From the NCBI GenBank assembly GCA_031549535.1, contig JAVBPP010000062.1:1-27462 (forward strand): a stretch of DNA of 27,462 bases, in the 5' to 3' direction. The number at the start of each line of letters is the position of its first letter. The first letter of the stretch is position 1. A program made the translations under genes and the position numbers. Origin of the DNA: JAVBPP01 sp031549535 (GTDB lineage Bacteria > Bacillota > Clostridia > Oscillospirales > Acutalibacteraceae). Shown here in pieces: positions 1-5,487 of this stretch. The notes beneath the pieces are model-generated. The model did no database searches, had not been told where the DNA came from, and saw only the letters and a program-made list of their open reading frames with translations.

Positions 1-68
1 AACAGACTTAAAAATAATTTTAGAATAAAATATTATATTTATAAATTTTTAAATAAATATTATACAAA

Positions 69-110
69 TGCACCTTGGCGCATTTGCATCCAAATCATTG
101 CCCTTAGCCA
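69..110. repeat. 42-base direct repeat, copy 1 of 2
   Basis: This sequence starts TGCACCTTGGCG and ends CCCTTAGCCA. It recurs in the same orientation at 3576-3617 with 39 of 42 bases identical. Both copies are followed shortly by a strong hairpin with a T-rich tail. Read on the minus strand, the three differences would all change an amino acid (Ala/Thr, Leu/Phe, Asn/Asp), so protein conservation does not explain the match. The two copies bracket the transposase plus RiPP block. It may be an intergenic repeat family or the edge of an inserted unit; I do not recognise it. Confidence 0.75.
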
Positions 111-153
111 AAGAAAATGTCTTGCACTCGCCAGAGTGGAAGGCATTTTCTTT
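110..153 (+). terminator. Long hairpin with T-rich tail (terminator-like)
   Basis: The outer arms AAAGAAAATG (110-119) and CATTTTCTTT (144-153) are perfectly complementary. Inner arms CACTC and GAGTG close on a GCCA loop, with a short mismatched stretch between inner and outer stems. The 3' arm runs into TTTTCG. It sits directly after the 42-base repeat, so it could end a transcript entering from the left edge or be part of the repeat. Because the outer arms are A- and T-rich it could work in both directions. Confidence 0.6.
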
Positions 154-170
154 TCGTAGAGGTACCAGAC

Positions 171-266
171 TTGGGACACAGGACACAAGAGGACACAAGG
201 GGACGAGGACACAAGGGGAAGGACACAAGGAAGGACACAAGGGGACGGTTCTCATGTGTTGACAAG
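171..266. repeat. REP-like repeat and degenerate GGACACAAGG array, left of the transposase
   Basis: Several imperfect GGACACAAG(G) units run from 171 to about 246 and end in a full unit at 234-266: GACACAAGGGGACGGTTCTC followed by ATGTGTTGACAAG. The full unit can fold, with ACAC pairing GTGT around an AGGGGA/TTCTCT stem that uses wobble pairs. The same core appears inverted right of the transposase (1120-1140, 1156-1176) and directly at 3242-3354. This is the arrangement expected of REP sequences around a REP-associated tyrosine transposase. Confidence 0.75.
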
Positions 267-304
267 AGCTGAAACCTCTGCTATAGTAGCTCTGGGTGAT
301 AAAA

Positions 305-1054
305 GTGCCGAGAAAAGGCAGAGTAAAGAGCACAACTGGAATTTACCATGCAATGTTGCGTGGCATTAACAAGCAAAATATTTTCGATGACGATGAAGAC
401 CGCGAACGTTTCTATGCAATTCTCGCTGATGTTAAGTTGATTAGCGGGTTTAAACTCTATGCGTTCTGTCTTATGAACAACCATGTGCATCTGTTGTTGA
501 AAGTTGAAAGCGAACAAATAGAGCAGATATTTAAGCGAATAGGCACACGCTATGTCTACTGGTATAATTGGAAATATGAGCGAAGCGGTCATTTATTCCA
601 TGACAGATTCAAAAGTGAACCGGTCGAAGATGACGCCTATTTTCTGACGGTCTTACGGTATATACATTATAATCCCGTGAAAGCAAGTATTTGTAAAACA
701 ATGGATGCTTTTCCCTGGAGCAGCTACGTCGAATATAAAAATGAAGCGCGGCTTGTTGACATTGATTTTGCATTGGGTATGATGAGCAAAGAAGAATTCG
801 TTTTATTCCATGAAGATTCAAGTGAGGATCGTTGCCTCGATTGCGATGTGGACAATCGTCCAATCAGTGAATCCGAGGCAAAACAATTGATTTTTGAAAT
901 CTGTAAAACGGAATCGGTCGCAGAATTTCAGCAATTGAACGAGCACGATAGAGAAAATTGCATCAAATCATTGCGAGAAGCTGGGTTATCAATTCGGCAG
1001 TTGAGCCGAATGACGGGCGTGAGTATCGGGATTATTAGACGAATTCTAAGATGA
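305..1054 (+). CDS. REP-associated Y1/HUH tyrosine transposase (RAYT)
   Basis: This is a single-strand DNA transposase of the Y1_Tnp (IS200/REP-associated) superfamily. The HUH metal site is His60-Val-His62 in LMNNHVHLLLK, and the RYIHYNP helix holds the probable nucleophile Tyr119. A C-terminal helix-turn-helix (about residues 226-249, LSIRQLSRMTGVS) is typical of RAYTs that bind structured REP DNA. Length is 249 residues, normal for the family. The frame is also open from GTG at 296. I prefer GTG at 305 because it gives the usual MPRK-type N-terminus with a GGTGAT site about six bases ahead. Inverted copies of the REP-like repeat flank the gene, so its DNA substrate is probably visible here. 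It appears intact; whether it is active cannot be told. Confidence 0.9.
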   Translation: MPRKGRVKSTTGIYHAMLRGINKQNIFDDDEDRERFYAILADVKLISGFKLYAFCLMNNHVHLLLKVESEQIEQIFKRIGTRYVYWYNWKYERSGHLFHDRFKSEPVEDDAYFLTVLRYIHYNPVKASICKTMDAFPWSSYVEYKNEARLVDIDFALGMMSKEEFVLFHEDSSEDRCLDCDVDNRPISESEAKQLIFEICKTESVAEFQQLNEHDRENCIKSLREAGLSIRQLSRMTGVSIGIIRRILR

Positions 1055-1079
1055 AGCGCATGGTAACTGGCGTTGTGTC

Positions 1080-1106
1080 TCATATGTTAATGTGATTTGC
1101 ATATGA
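1080..1106. other. Hairpin between transposase gene and right REP copies
   Basis: TCATATG at the left and CATATGA at the right form a 7-bp stem around a 13-base spacer. It lies between the transposase stop and the inverted REP copies, with no run of T after it, so a structural or end-recognition role of the mobile unit is likelier than termination. No equivalent is visible on the left side. Confidence 0.35.
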
Positions 1107-1110
1107 AACG

Positions 1111-1188
1111 AGAACACAGGAGAACCGTCCCCTTGTGTTCGTGTGTTCGTGTTCGGAGAACCGTCCCCTTGTGTTCGCTTGTGTTCGG
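1111..1188. repeat. Inverted REP-like repeats, right of the transposase
   Basis: Two identical 21-base copies, GAGAACCGTCCCCTTGTGTTC at 1120-1140 and 1156-1176, are the reverse complement of the repeat core left of the transposase, with extra GTGTTCG half-units between and after them. Opposite orientation on the two sides of the transposase gene is the classic REP/RAYT layout. The next gene on the right is the radical SAM gene, whose promoter candidate starts at 1243. Confidence 0.8.
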
Positions 1189-1242
1189 TTTTACATTGTT
1201 AAAATAATACTGCTCTACCAATGGGCGGCGCAAAATAAGGAC

Positions 1243-1271
1243 TTGTCGTATGTTGTGGAAAATGGTAGAAT
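1243..1271 (+). promoter_or_regulatory. Candidate sigma-A promoter for the RiPP cassette
   Basis: TTGTCG (1243-1248), a 17-base spacer and TAGAAT (1266-1271, one mismatch to TATAAT) would start transcription near 1278. This leaves a leader of about 134 bases before the maturase ATG at 1412. I found no convincing gene in that leader. The 1055-1411 interval otherwise contains only the hairpin and REP-like repeats described separately. Confidence 0.5.
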
Positions 1272-1411
1272 GGGGATGGTATTGGTTTTGCTACTTTTCA
1301 ATGTCGGGGAAGTCATCATATCACACTATTATTTTATACGAAAGGGCGAGTTGTTTGCGGAGAAACGAATTTTTGCCCCAAAAGTGGGACGCCGTTTATT
1401 GTGATGCTCTT

Positions 1412-2722
1412 ATGAATAACTATTTTGTAATTTATAATCCTAGAGGCACAGGAGGCGTTATCATTCTTGATGCAGATGCATTATCGTTACTTCATTTGTG
1501 TGATGGAAAGACTACTATTGATAGAATGAGCGATAAGCTGCAAATCGACAAAGATATTATCTCAAATGCCATTACAAAGCTTGCCAGAATAGACTTAATT
1601 AAAGTTGAAGATAGTAATGAAACAAAAAGCATAGCAAAAAAAATAGATTGTTGGCTACATTTAACAAATGACTGTAATCTTAAGTGCAGTTATTGTTATA
1701 TTGATAAATCAAAAACGAGCATGTCTATACACACTGCTAAAAATGCAATTGAGATAATTACCAATACTGCTCGAGAGCATGGTTATACTGAAATTCAACT
1801 CCGTTTTTCAGGCGGTGAGCCATTATTAAGATTCTCCTTGCTTTGCGATATCATAGAGTATACAAAAGGAAAGTATAGTGAATTTATCTGGCGTTATGTC
1901 ATTTTAACGAATGGAACGTTAATAGATGACAATATTGCACACTATATAAAGGAAAAAAAGATCGGTGTCAGCATTTCACTTGATGGGACGGAAGAATATA
2001 ATACTTGCCGCCAAGATATTATGGGCAATAGCAGCTTTGATAAAGTGATTTGTGGGATTGAAACCTTACAGAAGCACGGTACAAAAGCCGGAATTATGAC
2101 TACCGTTAGCGAGCACAATTTATACGGATTGCCTGCGTTAACAAAATTTTTTATTATGAGAGGGATGACATTCAGGTTTTCATTGGAGAAAAATATAGTA
2201 ACTGGAAATACATCTCTATTCAGAAATCTTAGTGAAGTTAATCGTATTATGACAGAATGCATAAACATCATGAACTCCTTTATTGATTCTGGCATGGCAA
2301 ATTTTCATTTCAAGTTTGGGGATATAGTATTTAATCATCCTTCCAAGCGTGTTTGTGGTGCGGGTAATAATTCTTTTGCGATAGGGCATTTAGGTGAATT
2401 AGGTTTGTGTGGGATGGGATTGATTTATCCCCTTTCAACCATTAATGAAATCTCTGACTTGTGGGAGTTAAGACAAAAGGGAGACAACAATATTTGCATG
2501 TTCTCCGTAGAGCAGGTAGAGGCATGTTCCAACTGTATATGGAGATATTGCTGTGCAAATGGATGTCCAATGCAAAATCAGGCTACAAACCATAATCTAG
2601 TGGGATTGAGTCCATATTGTTTCGTTTATAAGTCGATACTTCCGCAATACATAAAAATGCTGGGCAAAAAAATGCTAGTTGAAAGCAAAGCGTTAATAAA
2701 TGAAAAACTTGACAACTTGTAA
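1412..2722 (+). CDS. Radical SAM/SPASM peptide maturase with N-terminal PqqD-like domain
   Basis: This is probably the enzyme that modifies the small peptide encoded just downstream. Residues 1-70 resemble a PqqD-like RiPP recognition element, with YNPRGTGGVIILD followed by LHLCDG. The radical SAM cluster motif is C88-X3-C92-X2-C95 in CNLKCSYCY, and SGGEP (133-137) is the SAM-binding stretch. The C-terminus has a complete seven-cysteine SPASM motif: C315-X12-G-X4-C333, then C372-X2-C375-X5-C381-X3-C385 and C403. These bind auxiliary iron-sulfur clusters in sactipeptide and ranthipeptide maturases. Length is 436 residues. ATG 1412 begins exactly at the PqqD-like domain but has no clear ribosome site. 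An in-frame ATG at 1250 has an AAGGA ahead of it but adds 54 residues unlike any domain I know. The region is more AT-rich than the sugar genes, suggesting transfer. Confidence 0.9.
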   Translation: MNNYFVIYNPRGTGGVIILDADALSLLHLCDGKTTIDRMSDKLQIDKDIISNAITKLARIDLIKVEDSNETKSIAKKIDCWLHLTNDCNLKCSYCYIDKSKTSMSIHTAKNAIEIITNTAREHGYTEIQLRFSGGEPLLRFSLLCDIIEYTKGKYSEFIWRYVILTNGTLIDDNIAHYIKEKKIGVSISLDGTEEYNTCRQDIMGNSSFDKVICGIETLQKHGTKAGIMTTVSEHNLYGLPALTKFFIMRGMTFRFSLEKNIVTGNTSLFRNLSEVNRIMTECINIMNSFIDSGMANFHFKFGDIVFNHPSKRVCGAGNNSFAIGHLGELGLCGMGLIYPLSTINEISDLWELRQKGDNNICMFSVEQVEACSNCIWRYCCANGCPMQNQATNHNLVGLSPYCFVYKSILPQYIKMLGKKMLVESKALINEKLDNL

Positions 2723-2766
2723 TACATCCAATATAATGAAGAAATTCTTTTTAAGGAGGTGTCGTT

Positions 2767-2889
2767 GTGATAATCTTATCAAACACTGTGGTTGACTTTG
2801 CTACTGACTGTGGTTCTAGTACTGCAGACGAATGTGTCACGCTAGGAGATTGCCCAGAATCTCCTATGAGCGAGTGTGACGATGATTGA
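2767..2889 (+). CDS. Cys-rich, highly acidic RiPP precursor peptide (40 aa)
   Basis: This short gene follows the radical SAM maturase by 44 bases. It has a perfect AAGGAGGT site (2753-2760) six bases ahead of a GTG start, and the only in-frame stop upstream (TAA 2752-2754) touches that site. The peptide has 40 residues: a short hydrophobic N-terminus (IILSNTVVDFA, probably the leader that docks on the PqqD-like domain) and a core with Cys at 15, 23, 29 and 37 (CX7CX5CX7C). Each Cys is preceded by an acid (Asp14, Glu22, Asp28, Glu36) and the chain ends in three Asp. There are ten acidic residues and no Lys, Arg or His. The product is likely cross-linked through Cys thioethers by the neighbouring enzyme; that is inference. 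No transporter or protease gene is adjacent. I do not recognise the family. Confidence 0.82.
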   Translation: MIILSNTVVDFATDCGSSTADECVTLGDCPESPMSECDDD

Positions 2890-2910
2890 CAACGGTACTT
2901 TAAGCAAATG

Positions 2911-2950
2911 AACACGCACCTTCTACGTTTAATTGTAGGGGTGCTTGTTT
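2911..2950 (+). terminator. Terminator after the RiPP cassette
   Basis: AACACGCACCTTCTAC pairs with GTAGGGGTGCTTGTT across a GTTTAATT loop, with one mismatch and one bulge, and the 3' arm leads into TTGTTTAT. It starts 21 bases after the peptide stop codon, fitting the end of a two-gene transcript. Confidence 0.7.
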
Positions 2951-3032
2951 ATGACGTGCTATATGGACAATGCATGTTGCCCGGCTAACACACCTTTGAC
3001 CAACAGCTTTAAATCCATAACCCAAGAAGAAG

Positions 3033-3075
3033 ATGCGCAGAACCTAATGTTTTAGGACAGAAGGGTCTTGCGCAT
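3033..3075. other. Nested hairpin of unknown role
   Basis: ATGCGCAGAACC pairs with GGGTCTTGCGCAT as the outer stem with small bulges. Within the loop, CCTAA and TTAGG can pair on their own around TGTT. There is no T tract after it, so it is not a typical terminator. It stands alone between the RiPP terminator and the REP-like array. Confidence 0.4.
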
Positions 3076-3225
3076 TACATGTTGACGTATATCCCATAGT
3101 CTGAAGAGTGCTTTCATTTTTGTAAAAACCAGCATACAACCGCGCAAATTTTCCATTCGTCAATCGTCATTTTTCAGCGACTCTCTTTTATGCGCTGTCT
3201 TTTTCAACCTATCATTTTCTTTCCA

Positions 3226-3436
3226 GACACAAGACACACAAGACACAAGGGGACGGTTCTCTCGAAGACACAAGGGGAGAGACACAAGGGGACGGTTCTC
3301 TCGTGTTGACAAGAAAGAGACACAAGGGGACGGTTCTCTCGTGTTGACAAGAAACACAAGACACACAAGACACACACAAGATACAGAACACACACAGAAC
3401 ACACAGAACACACAGGGACGGTTCTCGCGTGTTCTA
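3226..3436. repeat. REP-like repeat array
   Basis: Core units GACACAAGGGGACGGTTCTC(TC) occur at 3242-3263, 3281-3302 and 3319-3340, with a partial unit at 3266-3277 and a diverged CAGGGACGGTTCTCGCGTGTTC near 3412-3433. The units at 3281-3316 and 3319-3354 are identical over 36 bases and separated by only two bases. Stretches of ACACA-type sequence (3354-3412) lie between the last two. This is the same family as the copies beside the transposase at 305-1054, so the RiPP cassette has REP-like sequence on both sides. Confidence 0.8.
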
Positions 3437-3535
3437 GAGATGATTATGCGTGAAAAGAGTGAAAGGCGACGCTTTCTTGATTTGGAAAGTTGGTTGTATT
3501 ATTATTAATCTAATGAAGAATTGGATAACATAAAA

Positions 3536-3553
3536 GAACCGTCCCGTGTGTTA
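3536..3553. repeat. Isolated inverted REP-like fragment
   Basis: GAACCGTCCCGTGTGTTA is a shortened reverse-complement copy of the REP-like core, facing the array at 3226-3436. Just after it, TGCACCA and TGGTGCA around AGAAAGAGC form a small hairpin (about 3557-3579) that runs into the second 42-base repeat. Confidence 0.55.
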
Positions 3554-3575
3554 AGATGCACCAAGAAAGAGCTGG

Positions 3576-3617
3576 TGCACCTTGGCGTATTTGCATCAAA
3601 ATCATCGCCCTTAGCCA
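3576..3617. repeat. 42-base direct repeat, copy 2 of 2
   Basis: It matches the copy at 69-110 at 39 of 42 positions, in the same orientation. As with the first copy, a strong hairpin terminator follows, here at 3651-3691. The distance between copies (about 3.5 kb) covers the transposase, both inner REP-like groups and the RiPP cassette. Confidence 0.75.
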
Positions 3618-3650
3618 TATTTGTACGTTGATTGTGATGCAATCGACAGC

Positions 3651-3691
3651 AGCCAAGAAACCTTGTGGGAGCAAGGTTTCTTGGCTTTTTT
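3651..3691 (+). terminator. Strong rho-independent terminator
   Basis: AGCCAAGAAACCTTG and CAAGGTTTCTTGGCT form a perfect 15-bp stem with the loop TGGGAG, followed by TTTTTT. No gene on the plus strand ends just upstream, so it either terminates a small RNA that would include the 42-base repeat or insulates the promoter at 3752. Confidence 0.85.
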
Positions 3692-3751
3692 GCGTTGTGG
3701 GAGGGTGAAATGAGGCTTGTTGCTGATTTTTGTCGGAATATCGTTTTTTTG

Positions 3752-3780
3752 TTGACATTAAGCATGGTGTATTTTATAAT
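3752..3780 (+). promoter_or_regulatory. Consensus sigma-A promoter for the DUF2130 gene
   Basis: TTGACA (3752-3757), a 17-base spacer and TATAAT (3775-3780) match the consensus exactly. Transcription would start near 3787, giving a leader of about 184 bases that contains the hairpin at 3834-3883 before the ATG at 3971. A perfect match suggests strong expression unless it is repressed or attenuated. Confidence 0.85.
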
Positions 3781-3833
3781 AGTTGCGAAAGAGGAGGGAT
3801 GTAATACCATCATCACCATTAAGAATACTTCCT

Positions 3834-3883
3834 GCAAAATTCGGCAAGAGCGCATACATGAAACGCTTGTTACCGAATTTTGC
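3834..3883 (+). promoter_or_regulatory. Long hairpin in the DUF2130 leader
   Basis: GCAAAATTCGG (3834-3844) pairs perfectly with CCGAATTTTGC (3873-3883). Inside, CAAG and GCG pair with CGC and TTG with small bulges, leaving a loop near CATACATGAAA. There is no T tract after it. It could be a regulatory leader, an RNA-stability element or an inserted palindrome; I do not recognise a known riboswitch. Confidence 0.5.
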
Positions 3884-3970
3884 AAGCATTCTAAAAGGAG
3901 ATTGGTATAACCCGGAACCTGTACAGAACAAACGTCCATCAGTGTATTTTAGAAAGGATAATGAAAAATA

Positions 3971-5263
3971 ATGAACGAGATAAAATGTCCTAACTGCGGC
4001 CAAGTATTCAAAGTGGATGCGTCAGGCCTTGCAGATATCGTTGAGCAAATTCGCAACCATGAATTTGAAAAAGAGCTACGTGAACGCGAACAGCTGATGA
4101 AACAAGATAAGGAAAATGCTGTCAGATTAGCCGAAGCAACTACGAAATCCGCCTTGCAGGAAGATGCCGCGAAAAAAGATGCGGAAATCGCTGGACTTAA
4201 GGCAAAAATTGAAGCGGCGGGAACCGAGAAGGCCCTCGAAGTAACAGAGGCAGTGGCAAAGGTGGAGAAAGAGCGCGATGCCCTGGCCAATGAACTTAAA
4301 GCTAAGGAAATGGAAAAACATTTAGCTGTTTCAGAGGCTGTAAATAAAGTTGAAAAAGAACGAGATACGCTGACCGGTGAACTTAAAGCGAAGGACGCCG
4401 AACAGAAGCTTCTTGAAGCAACTCTCAGGGAAAAGCATCTTGCTGAGCTCAAATCCAAGGATGAGGTGATTGCATATTACAAAGATATGAAAGCCAAGCT
4501 ATCCACAAAGATGGTCGGCGAAACATTGGAACAGCATTGTGAGACTCAGTTTAACCAACTTCGCGCCACAGCGTTCCCAAAGGCTTATTTTGAAAAAGAC
4601 AATGATGCTAGAACCGGAAGCAAAGGCGACTATATCTACCGTGAAGCCGACGATGAAAATAACGAAATCATTTCTATTATGTTTGATATGAAAAATGAGC
4701 AGGATGAAACGGCGACAAAGAAAAAGAATGAGGATTTTCTCAAGGAGCTAGATAAGGATCGTAACGAAAAAGGTTGCGAATATGCCGTGCTGGTTTCATT
4801 GCTTGAGCCAGATAGTGAGCTATATAATACCGGGATTGTCGATGTCTCTCATCGATACCCTAAAACGTATATAATACGTCCCCAGTTTTTCATCCCTATG
4901 ATTACTGTCCTGCGAAATGCTGCGATGAATTCGCTTGCATATAAATCTGAGCTTGCGTTGGTCCGTAATCAGAACATAGATATCACAAACTTTGAAGAAA
5001 ACATGGAAGCTTTTAAGAGTGGTTTTGCTCGAAATTATGACCTTGCCAGTCGTAAATTCAAGGCAGCGATTGACGAAATTGATAAGACCATCAAGGGGCT
5101 CGAAAAAATTAAGGAAAATTTGTTGCGCTCAGAAGATAATTTGCGCTTGGCAAACAATAAAGCCGAAGACTTGACGATCAAGCGCTTGACGCGTGGAAAT
5201 CCCACCATGACTGAAAAATTTGCAGAAATAAAGAAAGGTAACGAGGTTTCTGTTTCGGATTAG
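3971..5263 (+). CDS. DUF2130 domain-containing coiled-coil protein
   Basis: This is a 430-residue protein of the DUF2130 family, whose cellular role is not established. The N-terminus has a zinc-ribbon-like CPNCG (residues 6-10). Residues about 25-175 are charged and helical, strongly coiled-coil, with a 29-residue unit repeated in tandem at 86-114 and 115-143 (20 of 29 identical). The conserved C-terminal domain contains GSKGDYIYRE (216-225) and IMFDMKNE (236-243). That Asp followed by a strand ending in Asp-Met-Lys resembles a PD-(D/E)XK nuclease core, so a DNA-acting role is possible but inferred. A second coiled coil closes the protein (about 350-410). ATG 3971 gives the usual family start just before the CPNCG motif; AAAGGA lies rather far upstream. 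It is transcribed alone from 3752-3780. Confidence 0.88.
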   Translation: MNEIKCPNCGQVFKVDASGLADIVEQIRNHEFEKELREREQLMKQDKENAVRLAEATTKSALQEDAAKKDAEIAGLKAKIEAAGTEKALEVTEAVAKVEKERDALANELKAKEMEKHLAVSEAVNKVEKERDTLTGELKAKDAEQKLLEATLREKHLAELKSKDEVIAYYKDMKAKLSTKMVGETLEQHCETQFNQLRATAFPKAYFEKDNDARTGSKGDYIYREADDENNEIISIMFDMKNEQDETATKKKNEDFLKELDKDRNEKGCEYAVLVSLLEPDSELYNTGIVDVSHRYPKTYIIRPQFFIPMITVLRNAAMNSLAYKSELALVRNQNIDITNFEENMEAFKSGFARNYDLASRKFKAAIDEIDKTIKGLEKIKENLLRSEDNLRLANNKAEDLTIKRLTRGNPTMTEKFAEIKKGNEVSVSD

Positions 5264-5265
5264 TA

Positions 5266-5428
5266 TTATTGCTCCGCTGATTAAACCTTGCGCATCATGG
5301 GCGGCCTTTTCACTGCCATGCTGCGTCAAAAATACTCGCAATCCGAAAGGATTGCTGCGTTTTTTTCCTTGCCTGACAATGAAAATCCCCACCCCTAATT
5401 ACGCAAGGTTTAATCAGCGGAGCAATAA
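5266..5428. mobile_element. 163-base element with perfect 27-base terminal inverted repeats
   Basis: Bases 5266-5292 (starting TTATTGCTCCGCTGATTAAA) are the exact reverse complement of 5402-5428, separated by 109 bases. Size and layout fit a MITE-like or other non-autonomous palindromic element placed right after the DUF2130 stop codon. No clear target duplication is visible at the edges and no transposase with such ends is in the window. The interior holds a terminator (5338-5366), so the element may now supply transcription termination for DUF2130. Confidence 0.6.
5338..5366 (+). terminator. Rho-independent terminator inside the inverted-repeat element
   Basis: GCAATCC and GGATTGC form a perfect 7-bp stem on a stable GAAA tetraloop, followed by TGCG and seven T. 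It lies about 75 bases after the DUF2130 stop codon and is the only good terminator before the beta-galactosidase promoter. Confidence 0.75.
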
Positions 5429-5487
5429 GTGCCGAAGGAATAGCAGCATTTTCCGGCGGAGTAATTCTGAAAAATCCGCAAATCTGC

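Larger units (their letters stand above)
2890..3970. other. Gene-free interval of about 1.1 kb
   Basis: No convincing gene lies between the RiPP peptide and the DUF2130 gene. The interval holds the RiPP terminator, a nested hairpin (3033-3075), a REP-like array (3226-3436), an isolated inverted half repeat (3536-3553), the second copy of the 42-base repeat, a strong terminator (3651-3691), a consensus promoter (3752-3780) and a leader hairpin (3834-3883). Open frames here are short or consist of repeat sequence. Nothing notable was seen in 3080-3220 or 3440-3530. Confidence 0.7.

Noticed and set aside
1135..1404. Possible 89-codon gene before the radical SAM gene
   Set aside because: It begins inside REP-like sequence, has no ribosome site and no recognisable domain, and overlaps the predicted promoter region.
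1250..1411. N-terminal extension of the radical SAM protein
   Set aside because: An AAGGA precedes ATG 1250, but the 54 extra residues are Trp/Cys-rich with no domain character and the PqqD-like domain starts exactly at the 1412 ATG. Kept as a finding because the start remains uncertain.
1412..2722. Anaerobic sulfatase-maturing enzyme for the sulfatase in this window
   Set aside because: The PqqD-like N-terminal domain, the adjacent Cys-rich peptide gene and the distance of over 17 kb from the sulfatase favour a RiPP maturase.
2908..2988. 26-codon frame starting ATG AAC ACG
   Set aside because: It has no good ribosome site and covers the terminator hairpin.
3226..3436. CRISPR-like array
   Set aside because: The repeated units are spaced by two bases or by low-complexity ACACA sequence, there are no unique spacers of even length, and the same unit flanks a REP-type transposase. 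No cas gene is present.
3439..3507. 22-codon frame starting ATG ATT ATG
   Set aside because: It is very short, has no ribosome site and lies in repeat-flanked DNA with no partner gene.
3783..3971. 62-codon frame between promoter and DUF2130
   Set aside because: It would start at the predicted transcription start without a ribosome site, and much of it reads through the leader hairpin.
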